From assembly GCF_027186265.1 (NCBI RefSeq), contig NZ_CP114176.1, forward strand, positions 2,108,001-2,172,000: a DNA stretch of 64,000 nucleotides. The letters are read 5' to 3'. The position numbers and the translations under genes are program-made. The DNA comes from Lentibacillus daqui (GTDB lineage: Bacteria; Bacillota; Bacilli; Bacillales; Amphibacillaceae). This document shows, one piece after another, positions 19,052-30,414 of this stretch. The notes beneath the pieces were generated by a model. The model made no database searches and was not told where the DNA came from. It saw only the letters and a program-made list of their open reading frames with translations. Positions within the stretch are counted from its first letter, which is position 1; every line of letters begins with the position of its first letter.

Positions 19052-20173
19052 CTAAATAGAGGAATACCTGCTTATATTTAACAAGATCCCTACCGAACAA
19101 AGGGTTAAGGTTAACGATGATCCGCCATAACTTAAAAATGGCAGTGTAATACCAGTTACAGGAATCAACCCGATAACGACACTAATGTTAATCATCACTT
19201 GGATCACTAACATGGACACGATACCCAAGGCCAAAAACCGTCCAAATGGATCAGGCGCTGCCAAAGCAACTTTAATCCCGCGCCAAAACAACAAACCAAA
19301 CAAGACAATCAACAAAGCACCACCAATAAAGCCCAGCTCCTCACCCAAAATGGCGAAGATAAAGTCGGTTTGCGGTTCAGGCAAATAAAAATACTTTTGA
19401 ATACTATTGCCCAGCCCCAAACCCATTAATCCCCCCGGTCCAATGGCATATAAAGACTGGATGATCTGAAACCCGTCACCAAGCGGGTCTTCCCATGGGT
19501 TTAAAAAAGCTGTAATCCGGCTGATTCGATACGGTGCCGAAATAATTAACAATACAAAGCCAACAATCCCCAAAAAACCTAACCCCACGAAATGCGAGAT
19601 TTTGGCTCCGGCAGTAAAAATCAAAATCATACAAGTTAATACAAGCACGATTCCTGTGCCCAGATCGGGTTGCAGCATAATCAGGCCAAATGCAGTAAAC
19701 ACCAGCAATAACGATGGGAAAAAGCCTTTTTTAAATGAAGTAATATATTTTTGATTGGTTGTTAAGTAGACGGATAGAAAAATAATCAACCCTAGTTTCA
19801 TAAACTCTGATGGTTGCACACTGAAGGCCCCGACACCAATCCAGCTTTGGGCACCACCGCGTACCATTCCGACACCGGGAATTAACACAAGCAAAAGTAA
19901 TCCAAAACACCCGAACAATATTGGCTTTGCATACCGTTGCCACGTCCCATATGGAATGGCCATGATAAAAAACATGGCAACAACGCCAACTCCGGTAAAC
20001 AATATTTGCCGCTTCAAATAAAAGAAACTGTCCCCATATTTATAATCTGCCCAAATATATGAGGAGCTGTATACCATCACAATACCGACAATTAATAATG
20101 CAAAAATTACCCCAAGCAACGTATAATCCGGTGCATTTTGCTGTTTAAATAATTTCCGTAACAAATAAAACAC
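19052..20173 (-). CDS. spoVE: Sporulation-type SEDS protein SpoVE
   Basis: SEDS-family glycan polymerase of the FtsW/RodA/SpoVE class, partner of SpoVD in spore-cortex synthesis. 373 aa with about ten hydrophobic helices; conserved segments QPDLGTGIVLVLT, GPGGLMGLGLGNSIQK and GITLPFLSYGGSSL. Identified as SpoVE rather than FtsW from its position after murD and the presence of a separate ftsW at 56592. The start appears to be GTG at 20173 in a weak context; an in-frame TTG 3 codons later is an alternative. Confidence 0.9.
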   Translation of the reverse strand: MFYLLRKLFKQQNAPDYTLLGVIFALLIVGIVMVYSSSYIWADYKYGDSFFYLKRQILFTGVGVVAMFFIMAIPYGTWQRYAKPILFGCFGLLLLVLIPGVGMVRGGAQSWIGVGAFSVQPSEFMKLGLIIFLSVYLTTNQKYITSFKKGFFPSLLLVFTAFGLIMLQPDLGTGIVLVLTCMILIFTAGAKISHFVGLGFLGIVGFVLLIISAPYRISRITAFLNPWEDPLGDGFQIIQSLYAIGPGGLMGLGLGNSIQKYFYLPEPQTDFIFAILGEELGFIGGALLIVLFGLLFWRGIKVALAAPDPFGRFLALGIVSMLVIQVMINISVVIGLIPVTGITLPFLSYGGSSLTLTLCSVGILLNISRYSSI

Positions 20174-20285
20174 CCCATATCCAGTTTCCGGAATTGGGGC
20201 ATTATCTCAGGTTCACATGGTATGTATGACAAGCCGGATAGCTCGTCCTTTCGTTTTCCAAGTGACAATCGTTTGAAACAAGCCC

Positions 20286-21632
20286 CTATACTAGTGTATG
20301 CACGGCTTGCACAAACATGTCACCCCTTTCTTCAAACGTTTGGTATTGATCCCAACTGGCACAGGCTGGCGATAGCAAAATCACATCACCTGCATCCGAC
20401 TTGGCGTATGCAGTCTTTGCTGCCATTGCGACATCCTCTACAAGAACAGCATCAATTCCCGCCTGATCAGCAAGTTTTTTTAATTTTTCTTTTGTCTCAC
20501 CAAACAATACCATTAATTTCACATTGGCAAGATAAGGGAGTAAATCAGCAAACCCATTACCCCGATCAAGTCCTCCCGCCAATAAGATCGTTGGCTTATC
20601 AAAGGAAGACAAAGCTTTTTGGGTTGCCAAAACATTTGTTGCCTTGGAATCATTGTAAAATATCCGGCTGTTAATCGTCTCAACATACTGCAGGCGATGT
20701 CTGACACCGGTAAAAGTCATTAAAACTTGACGAATTGCCTCATTGTTTGCTCCACTTAATTTAGCGGCTGCCACTGCTGCCAATATATTCTCCAGATTAT
20801 GTTCACCAACGAGCACAATCTCCTGTTTATCAATGATCTTCTCATTTTTAAAATAAACACTTGAATCATCTGCCCAAGCACCATTTCTTAATTCCCTATT
20901 CACTGAAAATGGAATCTTGGTTGATTTTGCGCCCCCGACAGCATCCACAACCGTCTCTTGTTCCGCATTATAAATAAGATAATCGGCGGCTGTCTGGTTT
21001 TTAAAAATATTGCATTTTGCCGCTTTATAGTTCGCAAATGTCCCATGATAATCAAGGTGGGCAGCGAAAATATTTAATAGAACGGCAATCTTTGGCTTAA
21101 AATTCCTGATACCCATTAATTGAAACGATGATAATTCCAGGACCATTTTTTCCTCCGGTTTCAATGTGCTGGCAACATCGGTCGCTACTGTCCCGATATT
21201 GCCGGCGAGTTGTACCGGCTCCTTGCTTGCTTTGAGCATTTGGGCTGTAAGCATCGTTGTTGTCGTCTTCCCGTTTGAACCAGTAATCCCGATAATCGAT
21301 CCTTCCACCATGTTTCCGGCAAGTTCAATCTCAGTAATAACCGGAATATGTCGCTTTTGTGCCTCCTGGACAATTGGGTTGTTATATGGAATGCCAGGAT
21401 TTTTGACTACCATCTCCATCCCATCCAACACAGTCAGCGGATGTGAACCAGTAATCACTTCCGCACCGAGTTCCTGTAACATCTGTACATTTGCATCATT
21501 TGCCGGTGCTTCCTTATCGTTTACCCGTACAGAGATGTGGTTTTCCAGTAATAATTTTGCTGCTGCAGTTCCACTTTTCGCCAGTCCCAGAACAAGAACA
21601 CACGAATAGGGAAAGTCTGTTAATTTATTCAA
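20286..21632 (-). CDS. murD: UDP-N-acetylmuramoylalanine-D-glutamate ligase
   Basis: Adds D-Glu to UDP-MurNAc-L-Ala in the cytoplasm. 448 aa. Mur-ligase ATP loop [16 protein letters not shown] near residue 112; central [10 protein letters not shown] and C-terminal ACASWDQY motifs. The start is TTG at 21632, with AAGGTGGG upstream, overlapping the mraY stop by 4 nt (TTGA). Followed by spoVE after 112 nt. Confidence 0.97.
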   Translation of the reverse strand: MNKLTDFPYSCVLVLGLAKSGTAAAKLLLENHISVRVNDKEAPANDANVQMLQELGAEVITGSHPLTVLDGMEMVVKNPGIPYNNPIVQEAQKRHIPVITEIELAGNMVEGSIIGITGSNGKTTTTMLTAQMLKASKEPVQLAGNIGTVATDVASTLKPEEKMVLELSSFQLMGIRNFKPKIAVLLNIFAAHLDYHGTFANYKAAKCNIFKNQTAADYLIYNAEQETVVDAVGGAKSTKIPFSVNRELRNGAWADDSSVYFKNEKIIDKQEIVLVGEHNLENILAAVAAAKLSGANNEAIRQVLMTFTGVRHRLQYVETINSRIFYNDSKATNVLATQKALSSFDKPTILLAGGLDRGNGFADLLPYLANVKLMVLFGETKEKLKKLADQAGIDAVLVEDVAMAAKTAYAKSDAGDVILLSPACASWDQYQTFEERGDMFVQAVHTLV

Positions 21633-22612
21633 GTTAAGCCCACCTTAATATAGATGCCAAGCGCACCAAAGATAAGTCCAATTAGCCAAAAGGTTGTCAC
21701 AACGCGCCATTCCGACCAGCCCAGAAGTTCGTAGTGATGGTGTAATGGACTCATTTTGAATACCCTTTTTCCTGTTGTTTTAAACGAAATCACCTGGATA
21801 ATGACTGACAATGTTTCGATGACAAATACACCGCCAATGATCACTAGAATGATTTCCAGCTTTGTTAAAATGGCTATAGCAGCAATCGCTCCACCCAGCG
21901 CCAATGAGCCTGTATCACCCATAAATACTTTGGCAGGGTGGGCATTGACCAGCAGAAAACCAAGCAGTGCTCCAACTACCGCCAATGAAAAGATAATAAC
22001 CTCGTGCTGGGAAAAATCATACCAGGCAATAACCCCAAATGCACCAAAGGCAATAGCTGCTGTTCCTGACAGCAGTCCGTCCAAACCATCGGTCAAGTTG
22101 ACAGCATTAGACGATCCGACCAGCATAACAATAATAAGGATTGCATACCCCCATCCAAGCTCAAATTGGATGGTTGTACCTGGAATTTGAATATATGTCG
22201 GAAAATCATTTGCCTGTAAAATAAAATAAAAAACAAGTGCAATGACAATTTGACCAAGCATCTTCTGCTTTGAGGTCAATCCCAAATTACGCTTCTTGAC
22301 AACTTTAATAAAATCATCCAAAAATCCTAATAAACCATATCCTAACATAACAAAGATCAACAGCCAAAGCTGATAACTGATCGGGCTATGCATCTTGCCT
22401 GCCATAATCAAGGATGTCACGATCGTACTTATAACAATCATGATTCCTCCCATGGTTGGTGTCCCCGTTTTTTTCTGGTGTGATTGTGGTCCTTCTTCAC
22501 GAATACTTTGCCCAAACTTCAACCTTCTTAAAAAGGGAATGAAGATAGGAGATAAAAGGAAGGTTATTAGAAATGCTATTGCAATTGTAATAAGTAATAT
22601 AAAAATATTCAC
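21629..22612 (-). CDS. mraY: Phospho-MurNAc-pentapeptide transferase MraY
   Basis: Transfers phospho-MurNAc-pentapeptide to undecaprenyl phosphate, forming lipid I on the inner membrane face. 327 aa with ten hydrophobic segments. Signature sequences [32 protein letters not shown] (catalytic Asp) and [12 protein letters not shown], and the [11 protein letters not shown] region. GTG start at 22612 after GAGAGGAG. Overlaps murD. Confidence 0.98.
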   Translation of the reverse strand: MNIFILLITIAIAFLITFLLSPIFIPFLRRLKFGQSIREEGPQSHQKKTGTPTMGGIMIVISTIVTSLIMAGKMHSPISYQLWLLIFVMLGYGLLGFLDDFIKVVKKRNLGLTSKQKMLGQIVIALVFYFILQANDFPTYIQIPGTTIQFELGWGYAILIIVMLVGSSNAVNLTDGLDGLLSGTAAIAFGAFGVIAWYDFSQHEVIIFSLAVVGALLGFLLVNAHPAKVFMGDTGSLALGGAIAAIAILTKLEIILVIIGGVFVIETLSVIIQVISFKTTGKRVFKMSPLHHHYELLGWSEWRVVTTFWLIGLIFGALGIYIKVGLT

Positions 22613-22644
22613 TGCTTTTTCTCCTCTCGCAAAATCACCTGTGT

Positions 22645-24009
22645 TTATTGGTGGATTATTGCATTTACAAACGATTCAAACTGCATCCCGCGTGAGGCTT
22701 TAAACAGAATAAGCGTATCTTTTTTCAGATACGGACTAAGTACCTCCAATAATGCCCCACGTTCGGTAAAATGATGGCAGATTACTTGGTTATGTTGCTC
22801 GCTTACCTGTTTGGTAATTTCCTGTGCATGATCACCAAATGTTAAAACCGCGGTAATCGAGTCGTCGATCACATCTGCAACGGACTGATGTAATGTTTTG
22901 GCAAAACCGCCCAGTTCAAATATATCGCCAAGCACCAGTACCTTCTCCCTAAAACCGCTCATTTGCCTGACAACTTCAATTGCCGCTTTCATCGATGTTG
23001 GTGACGCGTTGTAGGCATCATTGATAACCGATACACCATTTTTCCCTGTTAACATTTCAAAACGCATAGCTGTTAATTCCAGTGTTTGCAATGCCTGTTT
23101 TATTACTGGTACTGGAATTCCGGCGTGTTTCCCCAACATGATCGCATATGTTGCATTTTTAGCATGATGTTCACCAAGCAGGGAAATGGCGTATTCATTC
23201 CCGTCAGATAAGGTGAATGTTGTTTCATCATGGGACACTGCCACATTTTTAATGATCATCATATTGTTATCCTTAAATCCACATGTGGTCACATGATCAT
23301 GATGATGCTTAGATGCAAGCAATGGCTCGTCGCCATCAATAATAAGCTCACCATTTGGCTTTAATCCATGAGTAATTTCCATTTTTGCTTTGGCAATTCC
23401 TTCCCGTGACCCAAGATATTCGATATGTGATTCACCAATATTGGTAATAACCGCATAATCCGGTTTGGCCAGATTGGAAAGTTGTTCTATTTCCCCAAAA
23501 TGATTCATACCCATTTCAAGTATAAGCATTTGTGTTTCAGATGGCATGGAAAGAATCGTCAATGGCACGCCAATATGGTTATTCAGGTTTCCCTTTGTGT
23601 AATGGGTGCGATAAGTAGATTTCATCACAGCTGCAACCAGATCCTTAGTAGTTGTTTTACCATTGGATCCAGTAATCGCGATAACAGTCGGATCGATTTT
23701 TTCCCGGTATGCAGCCGCCAATTGCTGTAATGCGACCAACGTATCTTCAACGAAAAAAACTGGAAAATCAGCTGGCAAAAAATCAGGCAGCGGCCGGTCC
23801 TTGCGCCAGAAAACCGCTACGGCCCCATTGTCTAATGCTTGTTTAACATAATCGTGTCCATCAAACTTGTCACCGGTCAGGGGAACAAACAAGGATTTTT
23901 TCATTTGCTGGCGACTATCTGTTGTAACATGTTCAATGGCAATTTTTTTGGTTACTTCCCCCTTAAAATCGGAAAATAATCCGCAAAGCCATTCGGTAGT
24001 AAATAACAT
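22645..24009 (-). CDS. murF: UDP-MurNAc-tripeptide-D-Ala-D-Ala ligase
   Basis: Adds D-Ala-D-Ala to complete the UDP-MurNAc-pentapeptide. 454 aa. ATP loop [17 protein letters not shown] near residue 110, the central domain with [12 protein letters not shown], and the C-terminal domain with [14 protein letters not shown] at 24009 follows AAGGAGAA and lies 3 nt beyond the murE stop, so it is tightly coupled. In the cluster between murE and mraY. Confidence 0.97.
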   Translation of the reverse strand: MLFTTEWLCGLFSDFKGEVTKKIAIEHVTTDSRQQMKKSLFVPLTGDKFDGHDYVKQALDNGAVAVFWRKDRPLPDFLPADFPVFFVEDTLVALQQLAAAYREKIDPTVIAITGSNGKTTTKDLVAAVMKSTYRTHYTKGNLNNHIGVPLTILSMPSETQMLILEMGMNHFGEIEQLSNLAKPDYAVITNIGESHIEYLGSREGIAKAKMEITHGLKPNGELIIDGDEPLLASKHHHDHVTTCGFKDNNMMIIKNVAVSHDETTFTLSDGNEYAISLLGEHHAKNATYAIMLGKHAGIPVPVIKQALQTLELTAMRFEMLTGKNGVSVINDAYNASPTSMKAAIEVVRQMSGFREKVLVLGDIFELGGFAKTLHQSVADVIDDSITAVLTFGDHAQEITKQVSEQHNQVICHHFTERGALLEVLSPYLKKDTLILFKASRGMQFESFVNAIIHQ

Positions 24010-24012
24010 ATC

Positions 24013-25479
24013 TCAATTCTCCTTAGCTAAAATTGCCTGTTTTGCTACTTGGCGATCATCAAAATCATACTTCACCTGGCCGATTTGCTGATATGTTTCA
24101 TGACCTTTACCGGCAATCAGTACAATATCACCATTCGTTGCCTGTTCGACAGCATATGTGATCGCCTCTTTCCGGTTCTCAATCACCTTGTATTGACCGG
24201 AGTTTAGTCCTGTAGTCATATCAGTTAATATCGCATAAGGATCTTCTGTTCTCGGGTTATCAGAAGTAAAGATGGCACAATCGGCATATTTTACGGCTAT
24301 ACCCGCCATTAATGGGCGTTTTTTCTTATCCCGGTCACCACCGCAGCCAACGACTACATATATTTTACCTTTCGCAAATCCTTTGATCGTCTGTAATACA
24401 TTCTCCAACGAATCCGGTGTGTGGGCGTAATCAACCAGGGTTGCAAATGATTGACCGGCAATAACAGGTTCAAACCGCCCGCTGACCCCGGTAATGGCCT
24501 CAAGCGCAGATTTAATAACGGTCAATGGTACGTTTTCAACTATTGCAACCGAACTAGCCGCCAGCATATTATATATGTTAAACATACCAATCAGGTGACT
24601 CGTAATCGCAACATCACCAACCGGCGTTTTTAAAGTAAATGTTGTTTGTGTTGCGTCCAAATGAATATCCTCTGCGCGTACTTGTGCTGCATTTTTACAA
24701 CCATATGTAATAATTGGTTGTGCCGTACTGCGTTTTAATACATCACTTGCTGGATCATCTACATTGATCACGGCAAACTTATTTCCTTTATTATAGCTAT
24801 TTCCCAATTGGGCAAACAACAGACTTTTTGCCCGTAAATAATCTTCCATGGATTTGTGGTAGTCCAAATGGTCCTGGGATAAGTTTGTAAATATCGCTAC
24901 ATCAAAATCACAGCCATGCACACGTCCCTGATCCAAGGCATGGGAAGAAACCTCCATGATGGCTGTTTCCACCTGCTTCGTTGCCATTTGTCCAAACATC
25001 TTCTGTAAAAACAATGCGTCTGGCGTGGTGTTTTTCACCGGATAGACTTCTTCGCCGATCTTCATTTGAATCGTACCGATGACCCCGGTTTTCCTGTTAA
25101 ACCGATTAAATATCGCCTCCAGCAAATAAGTGACCGTGGTTTTACCATTTGTTCCAGTAACACCGATTAGCGGGAATTTGCTGGTTGGATAATCGTAAAA
25201 TTTGACTGCCAGCATTGCCAAAGCCTTTGTTGTATTTGCACACGTTATAACTGGTACCGATACTTGTAATTTCTTTTCTGCCAGGATAGCGACCGCCCCG
25301 TTTGCAATTGCCTGGTCGGCAAAATCATGACCGTCGACGGTATAACCTTTGATGCAAACAAAGAGATCACCTGGCTTCACTTCACGAGAATCCATTTCTA
25401 TGCCATTGATTTCAATAGAATCGATTGTTTCGCTTGTTGCGTAAAATGGTAGTACGGCAAGCATTTTGTTTAATTTCAT
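24013..25479 (-). CDS. murE: UDP-MurNAc-tripeptide synthetase (meso-DAP type)
   Basis: Adds meso-diaminopimelate to UDP-MurNAc-dipeptide. Start placed at 25479 (488 aa), the ATG following GTGAGGATG. ATP loop LIGVTGTNGKTTVTYLL; the C-terminal substrate motif reads DNPRTEDP, the DNPR box of meso-DAP-adding enzymes (lysine-adding enzymes differ here), so the wall is predicted to be A1-gamma type. Adjacent to murF. Confidence 0.97.
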   Translation of the reverse strand: MKLNKMLAVLPFYATSETIDSIEINGIEMDSREVKPGDLFVCIKGYTVDGHDFADQAIANGAVAILAEKKLQVSVPVITCANTTKALAMLAVKFYDYPTSKFPLIGVTGTNGKTTVTYLLEAIFNRFNRKTGVIGTIQMKIGEEVYPVKNTTPDALFLQKMFGQMATKQVETAIMEVSSHALDQGRVHGCDFDVAIFTNLSQDHLDYHKSMEDYLRAKSLLFAQLGNSYNKGNKFAVINVDDPASDVLKRSTAQPIITYGCKNAAQVRAEDIHLDATQTTFTLKTPVGDVAITSHLIGMFNIYNMLAASSVAIVENVPLTVIKSALEAITGVSGRFEPVIAGQSFATLVDYAHTPDSLENVLQTIKGFAKGKIYVVVGCGGDRDKKKRPLMAGIAVKYADCAIFTSDNPRTEDPYAILTDMTTGLNSGQYKVIENRKEAITYAVEQATNGDIVLIAGKGHETYQQIGQVKYDFDDRQVAKQAILAKEN

Positions 25480-25541
25480 CGTAAACATCCTCACTGATTG
25501 AAGTATACCAACTATATGTATTCTGGAAAGTGTACAATTTT

Positions 25542-25565
25542 AAGAGGGTGAACCCACCCCCTTTT
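25542..25565 (-). terminator. Possible terminator between spoVD and murE
   Basis: Stem AAGAGGGTG / CACCCCCTT with a short loop in the 208-nt spacer between spoVD and murE; the minus-strand tail is AT-rich rather than a clean T run. It may be a weak or leaky terminator that reduces read-through from pbpB-spoVD into murE. Confidence 0.4.
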
Positions 25566-25687
25566 ATAATTTACCTAAAAGTTTATTGCGCACTTTCATA
25601 TGATGATTATCATTTAGCTAAAATCCATGTGCCCCTATACGGGTGCTTCCATCTTTGATAGTCTGGCTGATACCATTATAGCAAAAT

Positions 25688-27631
25688 TTATTCTCCTGCA
25701 CGATCTTTTTTGTCGGATAGGTATAGTCTGATTTTTGAGCCTTGTTCCAATTTTGTTCCCGGATCTGGTTCCTGATCGATGATATATTCGCCGGATCCGC
25801 TTGTTTCAACGGACAAATCGGTCTGATATTCCATTAGTTTGTGTTTGTCCATACCAATTAAATCAGGCACTTCCACTTTCGGCTGTTCTGGCCATACATA
25901 TTCTTTATCCAATCCGCCCTCTCTTGGTTCGACCCCCATGGCACGTAAGCTATCGCCAATGATCGTTCCTACAATCGGAGCGGCTACTACCCCGCCAAAC
26001 TGAACGGTACCTTTTGGATTATCAACCGCAACATAGACAACAATTTGCGGATCATCGGCCGGGGCAAATCCGATAAATGAGACAATATAGTTATTCTCCA
26101 AATATCCGCCGCCAGGTCCTACTTTTTGTGCTGTTCCAGTCTTGCCGCCGACCCGGTAGCCGTCAATGTATGCCGGTTTACCTGATCCTTTGGCAACAAC
26201 ACTTTCCAAGGCGCGTCGTACTTCTTTTGACGTTTCACCGGAAATGACCCGATCCTTGGTGACCGTTTCTACCTTGTCAACGACTTTTTTCGTTTTCGGA
26301 TTAACCCATTCACTGGCAATATGCGGCTTGTATAGATAGCCACCATTGATTGCAGCCGAAACAGCCATCACTTGTTGAATTGGTGTCACGGATACACCTT
26401 GTCCAAATGCGGTAGTCGCAGCTTCAACCGGACCGATTTTTTCCGGGTTAAACAAAATACCATTTCCTTCCCCTTGCAAATCAATTCCTGTCTTCTTGCC
26501 AAACCCGAAATTGTCAATATAAGAGAACAGTTTTTCTTTGCCTAATTTCATGCCTAGACTAACAAACCCGGGGTTACAGGAATTCTGGACAACTTCCAGG
26601 TAGGTTTGATGGCCGTGACCACCACTTTTCCAGCAATGTAAGTGTGTTCCTTCAACCGAAATAGAACCATCATCATTAAACGTATCTTTATCCAAATCTA
26701 CCTTGCCTTCCTCCAGTGCCGAGGCCAAGGTGATAATTTTGAAAGTTGAACCAGGTTCGTACGTCCTCCAAATTGGCAAGTTGCGGTCGAAAATCTCTGA
26801 ATCTACCTCTTGATAATTTTCCGGGTCAAAATTTGGTCTGGAGCTCATTCCCAAAACACCGCCAGTTTTTGGGTTGACTGCAATCGCCAGTGCCCCATCC
26901 GGATTATATTTCTCGACAGCCAAATCAAGTTCCCGTTCCATAATAGTTTGTACTTTGGAATTGATGGTTGTTTTTAAATCCAAGCCATCAACTGGCGAGC
27001 GATAAATATCAGCCAGATCAGTTAGTTTTTTTCCTTTGGCATCCGAATAAAAGGATAAACTGCCTTCTTTCCCGCTAAGCATATCATCGTAATAAAGTTC
27101 CAGCCCCATTAAGCCCTGATTGTCAATCCCGGTAAAACCAAGTACATGAGATAAAGCATCTCCATTGGGGTAATGACGTTTGGAATCCTTGGCAAGATAA
27201 ACGCCATCAAGCTGGAGCGTCCGTATTTCCTTTTCCTGTTCTTTGGAGATTTTCCTTCCTTCAGGGTTGATATTTACTTGTGATTTCGCCTGGGTGACAT
27301 ATTCATAAGCTTTATCAACCGACAAGTCCAACACAGCGGCCAATTTCTCCGCTGTTTCTTGTGGGTCTTTCACTTGTCTTGGAACCACAATGACGGAGGG
27401 GGCTGAAACATTTTCGGCTAATACATCACCGTTTTGATCAAGTATTTCTCCCCGCTCCGGTTGAAATTTGATATCTCTTGTCCATGAATTATTGGCCTTT
27501 GCCATCAACTTGTCGCCAATAATAAATTGTACATAGCCCAGCCGAATGACAATGACAGCTAGTACTAATAATCCACAAAGAAAAACAGTGACTATTCGTT
27601 TTCTGACTGTTACAGCAGATACACGTTTCAT
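25688..27631 (-). CDS. spoVD: Sporulation-specific penicillin-binding protein SpoVD
   Basis: Class B transpeptidase for spore cortex, partner of SpoVE. 647 aa, as in B. subtilis. N-terminal transmembrane anchor (about residues 12-32), dimerisation domain, transpeptidase domain with the SxxK active site STFK (Ser295) and a GGKTGTAQ box, and a single C-terminal PASTA domain (PKVEVPDLIGM...). Duplicated paralogue of pbpB upstream; a single PASTA domain and position before murE identify it as SpoVD. Confidence 0.95.
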   Translation of the reverse strand: MKRVSAVTVRKRIVTVFLCGLLVLAVIVIRLGYVQFIIGDKLMAKANNSWTRDIKFQPERGEILDQNGDVLAENVSAPSVIVVPRQVKDPQETAEKLAAVLDLSVDKAYEYVTQAKSQVNINPEGRKISKEQEKEIRTLQLDGVYLAKDSKRHYPNGDALSHVLGFTGIDNQGLMGLELYYDDMLSGKEGSLSFYSDAKGKKLTDLADIYRSPVDGLDLKTTINSKVQTIMERELDLAVEKYNPDGALAIAVNPKTGGVLGMSSRPNFDPENYQEVDSEIFDRNLPIWRTYEPGSTFKIITLASALEEGKVDLDKDTFNDDGSISVEGTHLHCWKSGGHGHQTYLEVVQNSCNPGFVSLGMKLGKEKLFSYIDNFGFGKKTGIDLQGEGNGILFNPEKIGPVEAATTAFGQGVSVTPIQQVMAVSAAINGGYLYKPHIASEWVNPKTKKVVDKVETVTKDRVISGETSKEVRRALESVVAKGSGKPAYIDGYRVGGKTGTAQKVGPGGGYLENNYIVSFIGFAPADDPQIVVYVAVDNPKGTVQFGGVVAAPIVGTIIGDSLRAMGVEPREGGLDKEYVWPEQPKVEVPDLIGMDKHKLMEYQTDLSVETSGSGEYIIDQEPDPGTKLEQGSKIRLYLSDKKDRAGE

Positions 27632-27735
27632 CTTTCATCCCCTTTTCATAGGCAGGCTTGTATCTACTATATGATTGGAAAAATACGAATAGAACACTGT
27701 TTACAGTTTCACACCGGGCACCCGGATATCATAAC

Positions 27736-29934
27736 TTATGAATCATCTTCTTTTTTCTTTTCGCTTTCCTGTTTATTTTTTTCTTTGTTCGGCGTCTCGA
27801 AATTGACAGATAGTTTATCGTTTTCTTTTAACGCCTTCCCTTTCTTAATACTCTGATTCACGACATAACCATTGCCAATTGGTTCGACTTTTAAATGAAG
27901 CAAATCGGCAAATTGCATAACCTCACGCAATGACCAGCCTGTCATATCGGGCATCGTTGGTTGATCAGTTACCAGTAGAATCCGGTCATCAGGCAGCAAT
28001 TTATTTCCTTCACTTACGCTTGCCTTAACGATTGTTTTTCCATTACCAATCGTTCTAACATCCAGCCCGGCATCGGTTAATTGTTTTTCAATCACCTTTG
28101 TCTTTTTGCCGGCAACATCTGGAACTGTAACCATATTAACCCGTTGATCCACTTCCTTATCTGGGTCAATATTCAAGTAACGTAAACTATTCTTCATGAC
28201 ATTTTTAAAAATAAATGATACTGGTGCTTCACCAGATTCATAGTTTCCATCGATGTTCAGATTTGGTTGTTTTACCGAAACATACATCATCAATTGCGGA
28301 TCGTCTTTCGGAGCCATTCCTAAAAACGAAAACACATAATTTTCTGCGCCATACATATATCCGCCATTTTTGTTAGGTATTTGCGCCGTACCGGTTTTAC
28401 CAGCTACAGAATAATCTTTCAACTTATAACTTTTACCTGTGCCATGTTTGTCTGTAACAACGGTCCCAAGTAAATCTCGTACATGATCGGCAGTCTCCTT
28501 GGAAATTGGCTGACCAACAACCTCGGGGGATGTTTCTTTCAGTGTATCTCCGGTTTGTGAATCGGTTATTTTGGAAATAACATACGGTTTAACCATTTTT
28601 CCATCGTTGGCTATCGCGGATGCTGCCTTCATTTGCTGAATCGGTGTCAATGTTGTCCCTTGTCCAAAGGAAGTAGTGACTTTCTCGATTGGCCAGTCGT
28701 ATAAAATTTTTCCCGGTACCTCCCCAGGTAAATCAATGTCTGTCTTTTTATCAAGATCAAATGCTTTCAGATAATCCAGATAGCGATCCGGATCCATTTT
28801 TTCCCATGCCAATTTTGCCGCACCGACATTGGACGAACGTTGAAATCCTTGGTCGTATGTGATGGTCCCCCACGATTGTTTCCAGTCACGGATGGCCCGG
28901 TCCCGTTTACTAACTTTGTACTCACCTGATTCATACGATTCATCCCCGTTATAAACCCCTTCTTCAATCGCTGCTGCCCAGGTAAACATTTTCATTGTTG
29001 ACCCTGGCTCGAATGGGGTCGAAATGGCATCATTATACCAATTCTTTACATCCGATGGGTTGTTCGGATTATAGCTGGGACGATTACTCATGGCAACAAT
29101 CTCCCCGGTTTTCGGGTTCATGACAATAGCCGTCATTCGCTTGGGACTATATTTCTTGTCCACTTGGGTCATCACATCTTCCAGCAATGTTTGCACCTTT
29201 TGATCAATGGTTAAGTTAACATTATTGCCATCTTCCGGTTCTTTCATTACTTCTTTTGGATCCAGCAATTTAGTATTGTATTTGTCCCGTTGATACGAAA
29301 TATGCCCTGCTTTTCCACCCAGGATCTTGTTCATTTGTTTTTCGATTCCAGTCATCCCGGTTATTCCGTCATCATTCTTCTTGGCAAGTCCGATAATCTG
29401 CGAGGCAAACATACCGTTTGGATAATAGCGCGTTGCTTCTTTATCAAATTTGATTCCAGGCAGATGCAATTTTTCGATTTTGTCCTTTGTCTGTTGTGAT
29501 AACTGCCTGCCATCTGCACCAAACTCGACTTGGAACAACTTATCATTGTTTAATCCATCCTGCAGACGTTTTAGAAGGGATGTCTCATCTATATCCAATA
29601 TAGGTGCAAGTTCTTTCGCCGTCTTTTCTGGATCAACCACGTGCATTGGATGGTCAGGATCTTTCGTATACGCCTCATCGACAATAGCATAAACGCGGAA
29701 TGTTGACCGATCATAGGCAAGCGTCATTCCGTTACTGTCCATTATTTTTCCCCTGTCAGCCGGAATCGTGTATGATGACGTTCGTTTCTGCTCTGCCCAT
29801 TTTTCCAATGAGACCCCATTAATCTCACCTGATGTCTGAATGTACAAAAATCTTCCGGTTACCACCAGGAAAATCGCAGTAAACAGAAGTATCAGGATTC
29901 CAGACATCAAGTGTGTTGTCTTATTCTTTTTCAT
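27736..29934 (-). CDS. pbpB: Septal penicillin-binding protein 2B
   Basis: Essential class B PBP that cross-links septal peptidoglycan together with FtsW. 732 aa. N-terminal membrane anchor (about residues 10-30), dimerisation domain, transpeptidase with STMK (Ser312) and AGKTGTAQI, and two C-terminal PASTA domains (VTVPDVAGKKT..., PTMPDMTGWSL...). ATG at 29934 with AAGGTGG upstream. Lies between ftsL and spoVD. Confidence 0.96.
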   Translation of the reverse strand: MKKNKTTHLMSGILILLFTAIFLVVTGRFLYIQTSGEINGVSLEKWAEQKRTSSYTIPADRGKIMDSNGMTLAYDRSTFRVYAIVDEAYTKDPDHPMHVVDPEKTAKELAPILDIDETSLLKRLQDGLNNDKLFQVEFGADGRQLSQQTKDKIEKLHLPGIKFDKEATRYYPNGMFASQIIGLAKKNDDGITGMTGIEKQMNKILGGKAGHISYQRDKYNTKLLDPKEVMKEPEDGNNVNLTIDQKVQTLLEDVMTQVDKKYSPKRMTAIVMNPKTGEIVAMSNRPSYNPNNPSDVKNWYNDAISTPFEPGSTMKMFTWAAAIEEGVYNGDESYESGEYKVSKRDRAIRDWKQSWGTITYDQGFQRSSNVGAAKLAWEKMDPDRYLDYLKAFDLDKKTDIDLPGEVPGKILYDWPIEKVTTSFGQGTTLTPIQQMKAASAIANDGKMVKPYVISKITDSQTGDTLKETSPEVVGQPISKETADHVRDLLGTVVTDKHGTGKSYKLKDYSVAGKTGTAQIPNKNGGYMYGAENYVFSFLGMAPKDDPQLMMYVSVKQPNLNIDGNYESGEAPVSFIFKNVMKNSLRYLNIDPDKEVDQRVNMVTVPDVAGKKTKVIEKQLTDAGLDVRTIGNGKTIVKASVSEGNKLLPDDRILLVTDQPTMPDMTGWSLREVMQFADLLHLKVEPIGNGYVVNQSIKKGKALKENDKLSVNFETPNKEKNKQESEKKKEDDS

Positions 29935-30045
29935 TCGAAATCCACCTTGTTAGAGGATGTTTTAAAACCCTCATGTCTTCTCAGACACCCTGATAAATGC
30001 AAATGGGCTTTAGCGATTTAATTCTAGCATATCCCTTTCATTATG

Positions 30046-30414
30046 TTAATTGTTTAATGCACTTGCATGCTTAACCTCTGCATCCTGAATTTTTAATCCA
30101 TGTTTTTTGGCAATCGAAGTAATTCGTTCCGGTCTGGATAATTCTTTCTTTTCAGAGAGCATTCCTTCATTTTTAACCTCTTTCTGCTGCACTTTGTTCT
30201 CAAGTGTTTGCAGCTCCCTATTGAGGCTATCTGTTGAGGATGAAAAAGAAACCATGTAGATCCCGGCAGCAAGTAGACATGCGCTCGCTACAGAATATAA
30301 TAATTTTTCTCCTTTGGTAACCCAGCTTGTTTTACGTACGACTTTAATTTGTTTTTCTTTTGTTGTTTGTGTTTGATAAGATTGTTCCCATTTATGAGCA
30401 TGATTTACACTCAT
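30046..30414 (-). CDS. ftsL: Cell division protein FtsL
   Basis: Bitopic divisome protein that pairs with DivIC and DivIB. Start at the ATG at 30414 (122 aa), which overlaps the rsmH stop (ATGA) and follows GGGTGGAAG; an upstream in-frame codon at 30426 lies inside rsmH. Charged cytoplasmic N-terminus, transmembrane helix about residues 37-57, then a leucine-zipper coiled coil (about 60-95). Sequence is poorly conserved in the family, so identification relies on architecture and place. Confidence 0.92.
   Translation of the reverse strand: MSVNHAHKWEQSYQTQTTKEKQIKVVRKTSWVTKGEKLLYSVASACLLAAGIYMVSFSSSTDSLNRELQTLENKVQQKEVKNEGMLSEKKELSRPERITSIAKKHGLKIQDAEVKHASALNN

Noticed and set aside
20222..20674. 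150-codon plus-strand frame over the murD 3' end
   Set aside because: Antisense to MurD; low-complexity translation with no family resemblance.
29945..29990. Another MITE end (GAGGATGTTTTAAAACCC) upstream of pbpB
   Set aside because: Only about 12 nt match the family end, and no right end or 5-bp duplication is visible.
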